From Oceanobacillus rekensis (GTDB lineage Bacteria; Bacillota; Bacilli; Bacillales; Amphibacillaceae): a stretch of 64,000 nt of DNA. A program made the position numbers and the translations under genes. Position 1 is the first letter of the stretch. The number at the start of each line of letters is the position of its first letter. The stretch covers positions 558,001 to 622,000 of the forward strand of contig NZ_MTBQ01000003.1 in NCBI RefSeq assembly GCF_002153375.1, written 5' to 3'. Below, piece by piece: positions 9,229 to 18,877 of the stretch. Below the pieces are notes generated by a model. That model made no database searches. It saw only the letters and a list, made by a program, of their open reading frames with translations, and was not told the origin of the DNA.

Positions 9229-10329
9229 TTGAGTCAAATCTATTTTATTACCGGTTATCCTGGTTTTCTAGCAAGTAGTTTGATCCACCAGCTTATATAT
9301 GACAGGCGCCAGCAAATTTCCCGTATCTATTTGCTCGTCTTACCTGAAAAAGAAAGAATCGCAACAGAGGAAATAGGATACTTTGCTAGAACCAATGATT
9401 TAGATCCCGATATTTTCTCTATTGTTACTGGCGATATTACTAAATCAACGTTGGCGATTGATACAGCTATCAATCGAGAATTGCAGGAATCCATTACACA
9501 TGTGTTTCACCTAGCAGCGATATATGATTTAGCCGTACCAGAAGCACTTGCATACAACGTAAATGTAAATGGAACCGAGAATGTAAATAACTGGGTAAAA
9601 ACATTAGGCAGCTTAGACCGCTATATTTACTTCAGTACGGCTTATGTATCTGGAACTCGCGAGGGACGAATAGTTGAATATGAACTTGCAAAAGGACAAA
9701 CGTTTAAAAACTATTATGAACAAACGAAATTTGAAGCGGAAGTACTTGTTGAAGCGATGAAAAAATTGGTGCCAACAACAATCATTCGCCCAGGGATTGT
9801 CAAAGGGCATTCAAAGACAGGATTTACAGCTAAATTTGATGGAATATATTTTATGTTGAATATGTTTAACCATTTACGAAATCTTCCAGTCATACCTTAT
9901 TTAGGCGTCGGTAATGCAGAAGGGAATTTTGTACCATCTGATTATATATTACAGGCTACAAGCTATTTAGCATTTAATGAAATCGGCAAGGGGAAAACGT
10001 ACCACTTAACAGATCCGAATCCATACACAATGCGAGAATTATATAAAATGATTGCTAAAAGCTACCTCGGAAAAACCCCCAAGGGTACAATCCCTTTGGC
10101 GTGTTCGAAAGTTCCTTTGTCACTATCGCCAATTCGGAAATGGCTTCAAGTGGAAAAAGAAGCAATGGATTATTTCACTTTTAACGCATCCTATGACAGT
10201 AGCCAGACAGTCAAGGATCTGAAAGGTTCTGGTATCGTTTGTCCAGACTTTAAAGATACCATTGAACCTATGATTGATTTTTATCGTAAATATAAACATG
10301 ATGGGAACAAGCACATAGAAATTAGATGA
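9229..10329 (+). CDS. Extended SDR / male-sterility-type NAD(P)-binding reductase
   Basis: A Rossmann-fold oxidoreductase of the extended short-chain dehydrogenase group. The cofactor loop is TGYPGFLAS (8-16), and HLAAIYD near residue 96 and the YYEQTK catalytic Tyr/Lys near 162-167 are present. The sequence fits the thioester-reductase-like (NAD_binding_4) branch, which acts on acyl thioesters or lipid-like substrates; the actual substrate is unknown. The TTG start is favoured because GAGGAGG lies 8 nt upstream and no in-frame ATG is near. It is a lone gene ended by the hairpin at 10399-10447. Confidence 0.8.
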   Translation: MSQIYFITGYPGFLASSLIHQLIYDRRQQISRIYLLVLPEKERIATEEIGYFARTNDLDPDIFSIVTGDITKSTLAIDTAINRELQESITHVFHLAAIYDLAVPEALAYNVNVNGTENVNNWVKTLGSLDRYIYFSTAYVSGTREGRIVEYELAKGQTFKNYYEQTKFEAEVLVEAMKKLVPTTIIRPGIVKGHSKTGFTAKFDGIYFMLNMFNHLRNLPVIPYLGVGNAEGNFVPSDYILQATSYLAFNEIGKGKTYHLTDPNPYTMRELYKMIAKSYLGKTPKGTIPLACSKVPLSLSPIRKWLQVEKEAMDYFTFNASYDSSQTVKDLKGSGIVCPDFKDTIEPMIDFYRKYKHDGNKHIEIR

Positions 10330-10398
10330 TAGATAAGCATTGTTTTGCTTACAATAATTTATTCGTCTAGACTTCTTGTCTCACATATCCCGCCAATT

Positions 10399-10447
10399 AA
10401 AAAATACCTGTCTTACTGCTATTTAGCTGTATGGACAGGTATTTTTT
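10399..10447. terminator. Bidirectional terminator after the SDR gene
   Basis: Fourteen-base stem AAAAAATACCTGTC with GACAGGTATTTTTT and a 21-nt loop. The A and T tails allow termination on both strands. Confidence 0.85.
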
Positions 10448-10810
10448 CTTATAATACTTAGGAATCTAGTCACCTTGCACTTGCTCCGACATATTTGCGA
10501 ATCATAATCGTTTTCATACAACAATCCATTAATCATTGCTTTATATTCAAAAGTTAAAGTTTATATGATCCAGTTATACAGTTCTTATTTTAGTAAACTA
10601 AAAAAGCTTCCATTGGGTGAATAACCTAAACGTTTTTATTCTGTTCCCCCACTTAATTTACAAAGAATGTATACGAATAATGCTAAATGGCAAAAATCAA
10701 AATAACTTGATAAATTGCTATCCTAATAATTAAGAGTAATGCCGAATAGTTATACACGTAGTAGTATCTGGATAGGAAGATCATTGCAGAAAGAGGAGTG
10801 TCTGATGTAA
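10448..10810. other. AT-rich intergenic region
   Basis: About 360 nt between the SDR terminator and a small gene. I find no coding pattern, strong hairpin or repeat here. The promoter of the 71-residue gene probably lies near the right end, but no convincing -35/-10 pair stands out. Confidence 0.4.
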
Positions 10811-11026
10811 ATGAAAGACAAGACAGGGATATTCATTGAAGAACTGGAGTATATGCTTACCGAAAACACATTCACGGAACCAACAGACGTTGAAATTCGC
10901 CGTTTTATTCAGGCAATTAATAGCGATGAAATTAATATAATGGACTATCGTAAAAAGATTTCGGCAGAGGAATACGGTGAAGACATGGTGTGGGCCATAA
11001 GTAAGGCTTATAAAAAACTGTCTTGA
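10811..11026 (+). CDS. Small acidic protein of unknown function
   Basis: A 71-residue cytosolic protein with no signal peptide or membrane segment. It is rich in Glu, Asp and Lys and seems mostly helical (ELEYMLTENTF, then EIRRFIQAINSDEIN). AGAGGAG lies upstream at suitable spacing and codon use looks like the neighbours, so it is probably real. I do not recognise the family. It stands alone between two non-coding stretches. Confidence 0.55.
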   Translation: MKDKTGIFIEELEYMLTENTFTEPTDVEIRRFIQAINSDEINIMDYRKKISAEEYGEDMVWAISKAYKKLS

Positions 11027-11250
11027 AGAATAACTCAACCATTATAAGAATTGGTATATGTGTTGAGGTACCTTATAGTTAAACGACACGCCAGAGGATA
11101 AGTTGATTTAAGGAGTGCCTCAATATTATCGGAAAGTGGTTGTAAAAATAGTAGAAAAGATAAATGCAAAAAAATAGCGAGTGAAATGGTTTAGTCAGAA
11201 AATCATCTTCGCCATTTTCAGATCATCTTCTACCATCACAATTCCCAAAA

Positions 11251-11283
11251 AGAACCTTCCATCTAAAATAGATGGAAGGTTCT
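11251..11283 (-). terminator. mqo terminator
   Basis: Perfect 15-bp stem AGAACCTTCCATCTA with TAGATGGAAGGTTCT and a 3-nt loop. On the minus strand it is followed by TTTTT, about 80 nt after the mqo stop. Confidence 0.85.
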
Positions 11284-11313
11284 GTGGGACATGTGGTCAG
11301 GAAATGCGTCCCA
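11284..11313. repeat. Short interspersed repeat, copy 1
   Basis: A 30-bp element of the form GNGGGACATGNGGNCAGG ... CGTCCCA. The second copy is at 17302-17331. The ends GGGAC and GTCCC are inverted repeats, so the RNA could form a small hairpin. Confidence 0.6.
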
Positions 11314-11360
11314 TATTAAGAATAACAGCCGGGAAAATAAACCTGCCCCTCTGTCCCGTT

Positions 11361-12881
11361 TCATGCATGCTCTAAAACAAGTTCTTTCTCGTTTCCTTTG
11401 TCTATTAAGTCAAGTGATTCTTCGATAGATGCTTCAATTTCTTTATAAAGATTTGGGTTTTCAGAAAGTGCTATACCGTATGATGGAATCATTTCTTTAA
11501 TTTTCGGTTCCCATTCTTTCAATTGTTCTGGGAAGCATCTTTCCATTATCTCAAGCATAACATGAACAGCAGTAGATGCCCCTGGAGACGCACCTAATAG
11601 GGCTGCAACAGATCCATCTTCTGCACTTACCACTTCTGTACCAAATTGAAGTGTTCCTTTTCCGCCTTCTTCTGTATCTTTAATTACCTGTACACGTTGG
11701 CCGGCTACGACAATATCCCAATCCTCTTTTTTCGCATTTGGAATAAATTCGCGTAATTCTTCCATACGTTTTTCATCCGATAACACAACTTGCTGTACGA
11801 GATATTTTGTAAGTGGCAACTCTTTGACACCTGCTGAAAGCATTGTAAAGAGGTTATCTGATTTGACAGAAGTTACCAAATCAAGCAATGAACCGGTTTT
11901 TAAAAACTTCGGTGAGAAGCCTGCAAACGGTCCAAATAATAACGATTTTTTCCCATCGATAAATCTTGTGTCCAGATGTGGTACAGACATTGGTGGCGCA
12001 CCAATTTTTGCTTTTCCGTATATTTTCGCATGTTGCTGCTCAATTACTTCTGGATTATTACATACCATAAATAATCCACTTACAGGGAATCCACCAATAT
12101 GTTTTGATTCAGGTATGCCGGTTTTTTGGAGCAAATGCAGACTTCCGCCTCCACCACCGATAAAGACGAATTTTGCCGTATGGTATTCGATTTTCCCGTT
12201 CTCCAAATCATGTACTTTTACTTCCCATAATCCTTCGCTATTTCGCTTAATATCTTCCACACTATGCTTATAGTTCACATCAACGTTCGCACGCTGTAAG
12301 TGTTCAAACAAAATGCGTGTTAAAGCACCGAAGTTCACATCTGTACCAGAATCAATTTTAGTCGCAGCGATTGGCTCCTTGGGTGTACGCCCATTCATAA
12401 TTAGTGGCATCCATTCTTGCAGCTTTTCTTTATCATCCGTTAATTCCATCCCCTGGAAAAGTGGATTATTAGATAGCGCTTCAAAACGTTTCTTCAAGAA
12501 CTCTACATTATTCTCCCCTTGCACTAAACTCATATGTGGTAAGGCTCTAATAAAGTCTTGCGGATTACGAATTAGATTACTGTTTACAAGATAAGACCAA
12601 AACTGTCTGGAAAGCTGGAACTGCTCATTAATTTTTACAGCTTTATTAATATCAATCGATCCGTCTGGTTTTTCCGTTGTATAATTGAGCTCGCACAAAG
12701 CAGAATGACCCGTACCAGCATTATTCCATTCATTGGAGCTTTCTTCTCCTGCTTTTGCGAGTTTCTCAAACACTCTAATTTCCCATTCTGGTGCTAACTC
12801 TTTTAGTAGTGATCCCAACGTGGCACTCATAATTCCAGCGCCAATTAAGATAACGTCAGTTTGCGTATGTTTGTTACTCAT
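11361..12881 (-). CDS. mqo: Malate:quinone oxidoreductase
   Basis: Membrane-associated FAD enzyme that oxidises malate to oxaloacetate and passes electrons to menaquinone, bypassing NAD-malate dehydrogenase. The FAD-binding motif [12 protein letters not shown] is at about residues 11-22, and the family stretch [21 protein letters not shown] follows near residue 48-68. A second conserved block [15 protein letters not shown] lies near residue 232. At 506 residues it is full length. A single gene with its own terminator. A cre-like sequence lies about 120 nt upstream, hinting at CcpA control, but that is weak. Confidence 0.95.
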   Translation of the reverse strand: MSNKHTQTDVILIGAGIMSATLGSLLKELAPEWEIRVFEKLAKAGEESSNEWNNAGTGHSALCELNYTTEKPDGSIDINKAVKINEQFQLSRQFWSYLVNSNLIRNPQDFIRALPHMSLVQGENNVEFLKKRFEALSNNPLFQGMELTDDKEKLQEWMPLIMNGRTPKEPIAATKIDSGTDVNFGALTRILFEHLQRANVDVNYKHSVEDIKRNSEGLWEVKVHDLENGKIEYHTAKFVFIGGGGGSLHLLQKTGIPESKHIGGFPVSGLFMVCNNPEVIEQQHAKIYGKAKIGAPPMSVPHLDTRFIDGKKSLLFGPFAGFSPKFLKTGSLLDLVTSVKSDNLFTMLSAGVKELPLTKYLVQQVVLSDEKRMEELREFIPNAKKEDWDIVVAGQRVQVIKDTEEGGKGTLQFGTEVVSAEDGSVAALLGASPGASTAVHVMLEIMERCFPEQLKEWEPKIKEMIPSYGIALSENPNLYKEIEASIEESLDLIDKGNEKELVLEHA

Positions 12882-13224
12882 TTTATCCTTCCTTATCTCC
12901 TATATTTGTTAGAAAACTAGGGTTTAACCAAGCTTTTAAGTAACGTCCATAGTCGTACTTATACAGTTAAGAAATTATTAAACTTTTTAACATCAAAAAA
13001 ATATAAAACGCTTACTTAAAATTTTAGGTAAACTTAAGTACAAAGGTAATTTCCTATCTCTTAATTATATACCTATTCTGTATATTTTTAAATGTTTATC
13101 GATTAAAAGCTAGTTTTTTGCTCTATAAGCCAATAATAGGCGTATAAAGAAGAGATGCGTTAAAGGGAAATTGTTTTTTTAAGAGTAGAGTAACAGCCGG
13201 CATAAATTCCTTGCCCTCTGCTTC
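12882..13224. other. mqo upstream region
   Basis: AT-rich, no gene seen. Near 12999-13016, read on the minus strand, AGTAAGCGTTTTAT resembles the catabolite-response element core (TGNAANCGNTNNCA) in about two thirds of positions. A poly-A/T-rich area upstream of mqo probably holds its promoter. Confidence 0.3.
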
Positions 13225-13728
13225 TCATAAATACTTCAGGATTTTACCCCATTCCTCTACTTTGCCTGCAAATGTTTTCGTATACCGTCCTGGAATTGGG
13301 CTTGTAGATGGCATTTTCACCACTTCAACCTGTATAATGCTTTCAGCTGAAAAGTTCTTCATAAAAGTTTGGTACGACTTTGTTCCATTACATGCTATTA
13401 ATTTTATTGTTTTGTACTCATTTAGTAAACCTATAATATCATTCGGTTGTTCATCTTTTATATTTGCATCGAGACTTCCTTCCCTGTAACACGAACCAAT
13501 GGTATCCCAAAGCGCAATTCCCTTTCTTTTAATGAAGCTAATTTTCTCTTCATATTCCTCGTTCGGTTGTTCCTTGAATAACTCGAACAAAATTGGCCAA
13601 AAGTGATTGCGCGGATTACCATAATATTCACTTTTTGCGAGCGACATTCCACCTGGCATGGAACCAAGAATAAGCACTTTCGGTTTTTCAGGCAAAACGG
13701 GTGGGAATGAAATTAATTTCTCATCCAT
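13225..13728 (-). CDS. Uracil/hypoxanthine-DNA glycosylase superfamily protein
   Basis: A 167-residue base-excision enzyme of the uracil-DNA-glycosylase fold, closest to the group annotated as DNA-deoxyinosine glycosylase. Motif 1 is LGSMPGG followed by SLAKSEYYGNPRNHFWP; the C-terminal DNA-intercalation motif is MPSTSPIPGRY. The start at 13728 is chosen because GGAGGAAT lies just upstream and similarity begins at once (LPEKPKVLILGSMP); a frame reaching 13917 adds residues of no sense. It would remove deaminated purines from DNA. It is divergent from the PhoD-like gene with about 125 nt between the starts. Confidence 0.8.
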   Translation of the reverse strand: MDEKLISFPPVLPEKPKVLILGSMPGGMSLAKSEYYGNPRNHFWPILFELFKEQPNEEYEEKISFIKRKGIALWDTIGSCYREGSLDANIKDEQPNDIIGLLNEYKTIKLIACNGTKSYQTFMKNFSAESIIQVEVVKMPSTSPIPGRYTKTFAGKVEEWGKILKYL

Positions 13729-13852
13729 AATAATTCCTCCAATACCATTGATTATTGGACATGAGGGCAGGCTCACACCCACTTCCCCAAAATAACACAG
13801 AAGACTATTTCTGAATAGAATATTATAAATTCTAATTGGAGCTGGTAATACA

Positions 13853-15919
13853 ATGGATCTTCCAACTTTATTGGCAGGACCGATGATACGGCGTGCAGAT
13901 CGTGATAATGTGTACATTTGGCTCGCTACAAGCGAAAATTTCCATATTGAAGCAGAGTTAACTAAGATTCATGTCGAAGGGGAATCCTATCGTTATCATA
14001 AAATAGACACGAATTCCAAATCAGAAACAGTACGTGCAAGTGAATTCCTTTATATTCATCTGATAAAGGTTTCACCAGAAAGGGATAGGCTACCATATGA
14101 CACACTTATTGGTTATAATATTACATTTAGAAAGGACAAACAACAACTTAATCTAAGCAGTTTTCATTTACTAGATAGTGATAACCCACAATCAATCGTC
14201 TACGGAAATCTCAAGTACCCAACATTTTACCTGCCACAAAACTACCCATCTTCCATTCTATACGGCTCATGCAGAAAACCTCATGGCAAAGGAAAGGATA
14301 CCCTCTCCATTGCAGATAAAACGATTCATAAAAATCATATAAACTTACAGGAAAGACCAAGTACTTTATTTTTAATGGGGGACCAAATTTATGCGGATGA
14401 TGTTGCAGATCCTTTTTTCAATGCTCTATCATCGATTACAAAACGTTTAAATGGAAACCGAACAGAGAAGCTAGGTAAAATCGATGATAGACTAGCAAAT
14501 CACTTCCATCAATCCCAATTGGAAAAAATTCATGGCAGGCAATATATCATGGATCACTTTTGCAATTTCACCTCTGGAAATGCGTATAACCATCTTATCC
14601 AGTTTAGTGAATATGCTGCAATGTACGTACTCGTTTTTGGTCCTGCCCTATGGGAGAATAATGATTTACCAAGCTTCGTAGAAATTCTTGAAGCTAATAA
14701 ACTGTTTTTCCATTCTACTGGCAACAATCAACAGAAACAAGAAAAGGAACTGGAAAAGCATCGCTTAAAGTATAATGAGCAACTGGAGGATTTACTAACC
14801 TTTATTGAATCATTATCACAAGTAAGAAGAGTATTGGCGAATACACCAACATACATGATTTTTGATGATCATGATATTACCGATGATTGGAATCTATCTC
14901 TTGCTTGGAAGGAGAACGTCTCGAAGTCTGCTTTAGGAAAACACGTCATTGCAAACGGCTTAACGGCCTACTGGCTCTTTCAAGGCTGGGGAAATAATCC
15001 GCCTGCATTTAACTCCGATTTCACCAACCATGTATCTCGCTACCTAAATGCAACATCACCTTCCAAAACCATCTATGATAATTGGGTATATCAATTACTG
15101 AATTTCCGATCATGGCATTTTATTGCTCCTACAAATCCAACAAGTCTTTTCCTGGATACACGTACAATGAGAGATTATGAAACCAATCCAAGAACTACAA
15201 TTGGAAAGATAATCGGAACAGAACATAACCTTGCACAGTTAATTGGAACAGATGGATGGCGAATCATTTCAAATAGTCTTTATCAATCTGACTGGAAAAA
15301 AGGTGAAGCCTTGATAATTATTTCACCCACACCATTATACGGGATACGTTTTATCGAAGACTTTCTGTACGGCTATATCTATCCATTACGTTTCCTAAAT
15401 CGTGATGTTCTTTATAACTTGGACTTTGAAGCTTGGAGATACAATGGAAAAGGCCTTAGTAATTTCTTACAGCAAATTGCTGAGTGGAACCCAAGAGAAT
15501 GTATGATTTTATCTGGGGATGTTCATTATGCAAATGCAATTAAATCACGGATAGAATTTAAAAACCAAAACAACATGACCATTCGTCAATACACAAGCAG
15601 CCCGATCAACAATATGAGTTTTCCAAGCATAACCGGTTCTTTGATGAAGTCATCAATATGGATTTCCTTCATGTTAAATGGCAAATATGAGGAGATGCGG
15701 TACTGTGATGAAAATAATAATCTATTAGAACAAAAAGATTTGAAAAATCTCAAGTGGAAAGAGGAAATTCATTATTTAAAACCACAGCAAGGAACGTTAA
15801 TCGAGACTGATAACAACCTTGGCCATTTAATGGTAACTAATGAATATGCCGAAAATAGACTACTAAGATATGATGGAGAAAATAAGTATGAACGTGATTA
15901 TTTTAATAAGGCCAAGTGA
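13853..15919 (+). CDS. PhoD-like metallophosphatase
   Basis: Large (688 residues) metallophosphatase of the PhoD-like group. The metal-binding motifs are in order: MGDQIYADD (about 175-183), FDDHDITDDW (337-346) and SGDVHYA near residue 555. Secreted PhoD enzymes have a Tat signal; here the N-terminus MDLPTLLAGPMIRRAD has none, so the protein is probably cytosolic and may act on phosphodiesters or polyphosphate-like substrates other than wall teichoic acid. The N-terminal ~110 residues look like the beta-sandwich found before the catalytic domain. It is a single gene. Confidence 0.8.
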   Translation: MDLPTLLAGPMIRRADRDNVYIWLATSENFHIEAELTKIHVEGESYRYHKIDTNSKSETVRASEFLYIHLIKVSPERDRLPYDTLIGYNITFRKDKQQLNLSSFHLLDSDNPQSIVYGNLKYPTFYLPQNYPSSILYGSCRKPHGKGKDTLSIADKTIHKNHINLQERPSTLFLMGDQIYADDVADPFFNALSSITKRLNGNRTEKLGKIDDRLANHFHQSQLEKIHGRQYIMDHFCNFTSGNAYNHLIQFSEYAAMYVLVFGPALWENNDLPSFVEILEANKLFFHSTGNNQQKQEKELEKHRLKYNEQLEDLLTFIESLSQVRRVLANTPTYMIFDDHDITDDWNLSLAWKENVSKSALGKHVIANGLTAYWLFQGWGNNPPAFNSDFTNHVSRYLNATSPSKTIYDNWVYQLLNFRSWHFIAPTNPTSLFLDTRTMRDYETNPRTTIGKIIGTEHNLAQLIGTDGWRIISNSLYQSDWKKGEALIIISPTPLYGIRFIEDFLYGYIYPLRFLNRDVLYNLDFEAWRYNGKGLSNFLQQIAEWNPRECMILSGDVHYANAIKSRIEFKNQNNMTIRQYTSSPINNMSFPSITGSLMKSSIWISFMLNGKYEEMRYCDENNNLLEQKDLKNLKWKEEIHYLKPQQGTLIETDNNLGHLMVTNEYAENRLLRYDGENKYERDYFNKAK

Positions 15920-15942
15920 GGAAATCGTCTGGTTTTCCTCAC

Positions 15943-16173
15943 TTAGCCTTTATTCTTTGTATCTTCATCTTTCATGTGCTCCAACTTGCTATTGCGAATC
16001 AATGCAGTAACAATTAGTCCAAGAAAGAGTAATGTTAGCAGAATAAATACTATTCCCCTAGCAGCTTCGTTTTCGTTAAAGCTGTTATAACCTTGAATTG
16101 ACATATTAATTGCACTCATTAAAAGTGCAATTATAATAAGTGGTAGAATTTTTACCTTTTCTATTTTATTCAC
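15943..16173 (-). CDS. Small two-helix membrane protein
   Basis: A 76-residue protein with two predicted membrane helices (about 9-27 and 42-62) and a charged C-terminus (HMKDEDTKNKG). It is last of three minus-strand genes, 35 nt after the YdcF-like gene. TTAGGAGTGAATAA before the ATG gives a ribosome site. No function can be assigned. Confidence 0.55.
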   Translation of the reverse strand: MNKIEKVKILPLIIIALLMSAINMSIQGYNSFNENEAARGIVFILLTLLFLGLIVTALIRNSKLEHMKDEDTKNKG

Positions 16174-16208
16174 TCCTAAATTCTATGCAGACTTGTACTA
16201 TTCATTAG

Positions 16209-16820
16209 TTAATTAGAAATATCTACATTTTCATCCATGATATATCCAAGTTTAACATAGTTTATTAGTTTATTAGCTTCCGCCTCCACCCTTTTCCTGC
16301 CGTATGAATTATGGAGCCAATTTTCTCTAGTAGTAGTTTTATCATCTACCACACATAAAGAAAATGATATCCATGGGGGCATGAATGTTTTCAATGATAA
16401 GTACATCCTTCGCATATGTATACTTGCCGTTACAACAATCAATCTGTTTATGTTATGCAACCCCAATTCTCGATCAAGCACAAGTAACGATGCTAGGACA
16501 TTTTCTTTCGTATGCAGGGAAACCTTTTCAACTAAAATATCTTCATCAGGGATTCCCATTTCAATTGCTTTACTCCGAAGCAATTCCGCTTCTGATACAA
16601 CATTTCCATCCCAAACAACTCCACCGGAAAATAATATTTTCTTTGCTCTTCCATTTTTATATAATTCAACTGCTTTAGGCAGGCGGTATAATACAGCCTG
16701 ACTGCTTCCTGGAACAAAAATACAATCGCCCTTCTGGTGATCGTCCACCAAATTGTTATAGAGCAACTCTGTCATTTGCACATCCGTCAGTTTCCCAGTC
16801 TGTAATTGTGAGATTTTCAT
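16209..16820 (-). CDS. YdcF/SanA-family DUF218 protein
   Basis: DUF218-fold protein of the ElyC/SanA/YdcF group. The signature is visible: DCIFVPGSSQAVLYRLPKA near 32-50, the KILFSGG strand near 63, the AIEMGIPDEDILVE block (about 86-99), the SLHTKENV turn and the LIVVTASIHMRRM strand near 128. YdcF binds S-adenosylmethionine in vitro and relatives affect envelope integrity, but the activity is not settled. Unlike many relatives it lacks a membrane helix. It is 3 nt downstream of a small membrane-protein gene, so the two are probably co-translated. Confidence 0.75.
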   Translation of the reverse strand: MKISQLQTGKLTDVQMTELLYNNLVDDHQKGDCIFVPGSSQAVLYRLPKAVELYKNGRAKKILFSGGVVWDGNVVSEAELLRSKAIEMGIPDEDILVEKVSLHTKENVLASLLVLDRELGLHNINRLIVVTASIHMRRMYLSLKTFMPPWISFSLCVVDDKTTTRENWLHNSYGRKRVEAEANKLINYVKLGYIMDENVDISN

Positions 16821-16823
16821 AGG

Positions 16824-17210
16824 TCACCTGCCTGCTTTCATTATATCTCTCTTCAGACTTATTATCTTTTCGACTAACATATCCCTATATGGTACTAATT
16901 TCTTTAAATAATGCCAGCCGTTAAAGAACATAAAGCCCCATATGATAAAATAAATATGTGCGAAAACGATAAAAACAGACCAAAGATTTCTCATTTGGAA
17001 TTGTGCCATCACATATTCATATTCATTTATCCCAACTGGTCGGCCAATACTATAAAGAAAGCCAACAAGTGGAGTAAGAAGTGACAAAATTATCGTAATC
17101 GCTGCTAATGGACTGTATATTCGACGGACCCAATTGATAATGCCACTGACTAATGTTAGAAAAATAATAATATAATATATAATCCAGAACCAAGTTGGTA
17201 AAGTCTCCAT
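16824..17210 (-). CDS. Hypothetical multi-pass membrane protein
   Basis: A 128-residue protein with three or four hydrophobic helices (about 4-22, 32-50, 78-98) and a Lys/Arg-rich tail. The ATG at 17210 is preferred to the TTG at 17225 because GGGGGTGAG lies 6 nt before it. It is first in a probable three-gene operon with the YdcF-like protein. I do not recognise the family. Confidence 0.55.
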   Translation of the reverse strand: METLPTWFWIIYYIIIFLTLVSGIINWVRRIYSPLAAITIILSLLTPLVGFLYSIGRPVGINEYEYVMAQFQMRNLWSVFIVFAHIYFIIWGFMFFNGWHYLKKLVPYRDMLVEKIISLKRDIMKAGR

Positions 17211-17301
17211 TCTACTCACCCCCAAACTTTCCTTCTCAACTTAATTAATTCGGCAAAAAAGTAAAACATCCTGCTTGGACAATGATTTTCAAAAAAAAGA
17301 A

Positions 17302-17331
17302 GCGGGACATGCGGACAGGTTTATCGTCCCA
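17302..17331. repeat. Short interspersed repeat, copy 2
   Basis: Second copy of the GNGGGACATGNGGNCAGG ... CGTCCCA element at 11284-11313, lying just past the end of the oxidase-like pseudogene. A fragment of the same type (GAGGGACAGGTCCA) is near 29370. Confidence 0.6.
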
Positions 17332-17358
17332 GTTCTATCTTTTTCCTTTATAGTAGGA

Positions 17359-17741
17359 CTAGGAACGTGTACCACTTCCAAGGTTAATAAGTACATTATA
17401 ACCGAAACAGAATACAGCAATTACTGTCACTGCACCACCAATGGTTGCAAGCGGGAAAAACACATCGCTAACTCCGTATATTGCCAATGCGATGGAGATC
17501 ATCATGACCGGTAAACCAATATTATGCAGCCAGAAGTGAACCTTCGCTGTTGCGGTATCTGCAAGGTGTGGAAATAAGATATAAATGATTCCTGCAAGAG
17601 AAAGCGATACCCAGCCAAGTAAATTAATATGAACATGGACTGTCGATAGTGTATATACATGGAAGGGAGGACATGTACAATCCGATTGCTATTCCAATTA
17701 AGAAATAAACAACTGCAATTTTAATGAACTTTTCTCCCATT
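17359..17741 (-). pseudogene. Frameshifted cytochrome-c-oxidase-like small membrane protein
   Basis: Reading the minus strand in three joined frames gives one continuous membrane protein of about 127 residues: MGEKFIKIAVVYFLIG, then FHVYTLSTVHVHINLLGW, then HLADTATAKVHFWLHNIG and VSDVFFPLATIGGA, ending LGSGTRS. This is the small 'cytochrome-c oxidase'-like family of bacilli, with histidines in membrane helices (HVHINLLGW, KVHFWLHNIG). An extra base near 17668-17675 and a missing base near 17610 break the frame. The intact start has a GAGGAGAAGAA site. Two breaks make a single sequencing slip unlikely, although errors cannot be excluded. Confidence 0.75.
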
Positions 17742-17887
17742 TCTTCTCCTCCTTCTAATGTACTTGCTTTACATTTATATGAAGTTCGGCTTGTCCATTA
17801 TGTTTATTATAATAAATATAATTTTCAATCAAATTGGTTTCTGTTATGATACTACTAAATTTATTTCTTTAACCCAGAGGTGATGTT

Positions 17888-18847
17888 ATGAAAGCAATTC
17901 TTATTGGTATTTTAGCTGCTTTATTTTTTTCCGTAACGTTTGTATTAAATCGATCAATGGAATTGGAAGGTGGAAGCTGGGCTTGGAGTGCGTCACTAAG
18001 ATACATATTTATGTTGCCCATTTTATTTATTATTGTTGGCTATAAGCGAAATATAATGCCAGTAGTGGAACATATGAAGAACAGTCCTGCCCCTTGGTTC
18101 ATATGGAGTACGGTTGGATTTGGATTATTTTATGCCCCACTTACGTTTGCAACCATTTATGGACCAGGCTGGCTCGGAGCCGCAACATTTCAGTTTACCA
18201 TCGTTGCTGGTTCATTACTTGTTCCATTTTTAAATAAAAAAACGAAACAGCGTATCCCAATCCAAGGTATATTCATCTCACTCGTAATTCTAATTGGTGT
18301 GTTCATCATGCAAATCGACCATGCCTCATCTGTTCCAATTGTAAGTGTAGTATTATGTGTAGTGCCCATTATTATCGCTTCATTTGCCTATCCACTTGGC
18401 AACCGTAAAATGATGATGTTTGTAAATGGAAATTTAAATTCATTCCAACGTATTCTCGGTATGACTATTGCTTCGATGCCATTTTGGTTCATGCTATCCA
18501 TTTATGGATTCGCAACACATGGGTTACCTACTCAGAGTCAAGTAATCCAGACCTTTATCGTAGCAGTCTCATCCGGAATTATTGCGACTGTTTTATTTTT
18601 CTATGCTACAGAAATGGTTCAAAACGACAATCAGAAATTAGCTAGTGTAGAGGCGACACAATCGAGCGAAGTTGTTTTCGCCTTGATTGGTGAAATTTTA
18701 ATATTAGGTGCTCCATTGCCAAGCGCCGTTTCTTTTATCGGGATGGGACTCCTCATTTTTGGTATGATTTTACATAGCGTTGTTTCTGCATTAGCAAATC
18801 GGAAGGAAATAGCATTCTTTCAAAACGTTACACAAAAAAAGGGATAG
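17888..18847 (+). CDS. EmrE/DMT-type multidrug efflux transporter
   Basis: Ten-helix integral membrane protein of the drug/metabolite transporter superfamily, fitting the family annotated as multidrug resistance efflux transporter. Helices run regularly from FFSVTFVLNRSMELEGGSW (two-repeat topology) to the last at about 288-308. A conserved acidic turn SVEATQSSEVVFALIGE lies near 257-273. The ATG follows GAGGTGATGTT. The substrate is unknown. It converges on an MFS exporter gene across a shared terminator; the two could both serve efflux, but there is no proof. Confidence 0.7.
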   Translation: MKAILIGILAALFFSVTFVLNRSMELEGGSWAWSASLRYIFMLPILFIIVGYKRNIMPVVEHMKNSPAPWFIWSTVGFGLFYAPLTFATIYGPGWLGAATFQFTIVAGSLLVPFLNKKTKQRIPIQGIFISLVILIGVFIMQIDHASSVPIVSVVLCVVPIIIASFAYPLGNRKMMMFVNGNLNSFQRILGMTIASMPFWFMLSIYGFATHGLPTQSQVIQTFIVAVSSGIIATVLFFYATEMVQNDNQKLASVEATQSSEVVFALIGEILILGAPLPSAVSFIGMGLLIFGMILHSVVSALANRKEIAFFQNVTQKKG

Positions 18848-18876
18848 AGCTGAGTATATACAGTCTATCCCTTTTT
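18836..18876. terminator. Shared convergent terminator
   Basis: Stem AAAAAGGGATAGA with TCTATCCCTTTTT (13 bp, perfect) with a 15-nt loop. It overlaps the end of the DMT transporter gene and abuts the stop of the MFS gene on the other strand. Confidence 0.9.
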
Positions 18877-18877
18877 A

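Larger units (their letters stand above)
11027..11360. other. Intergenic region with mqo terminator and a short repeat
   Basis: Non-coding stretch holding the mqo terminator (11251-11283) and a copy of a 30-bp GGGACATG-N-GG repeat (11284-11313). A related GGGACAGAGGGGCAGG piece lies on the minus strand near 11341-11360. An open frame across it on the plus strand has no ribosome site and includes the hairpin, so it is not taken as a gene. Confidence 0.5.

Noticed and set aside
11181-11375. Plus-strand frame with a CGTCGQ motif
   Set aside because: It spans the mqo terminator hairpin and an intergenic repeat; the zinc-finger-like motif is chance.
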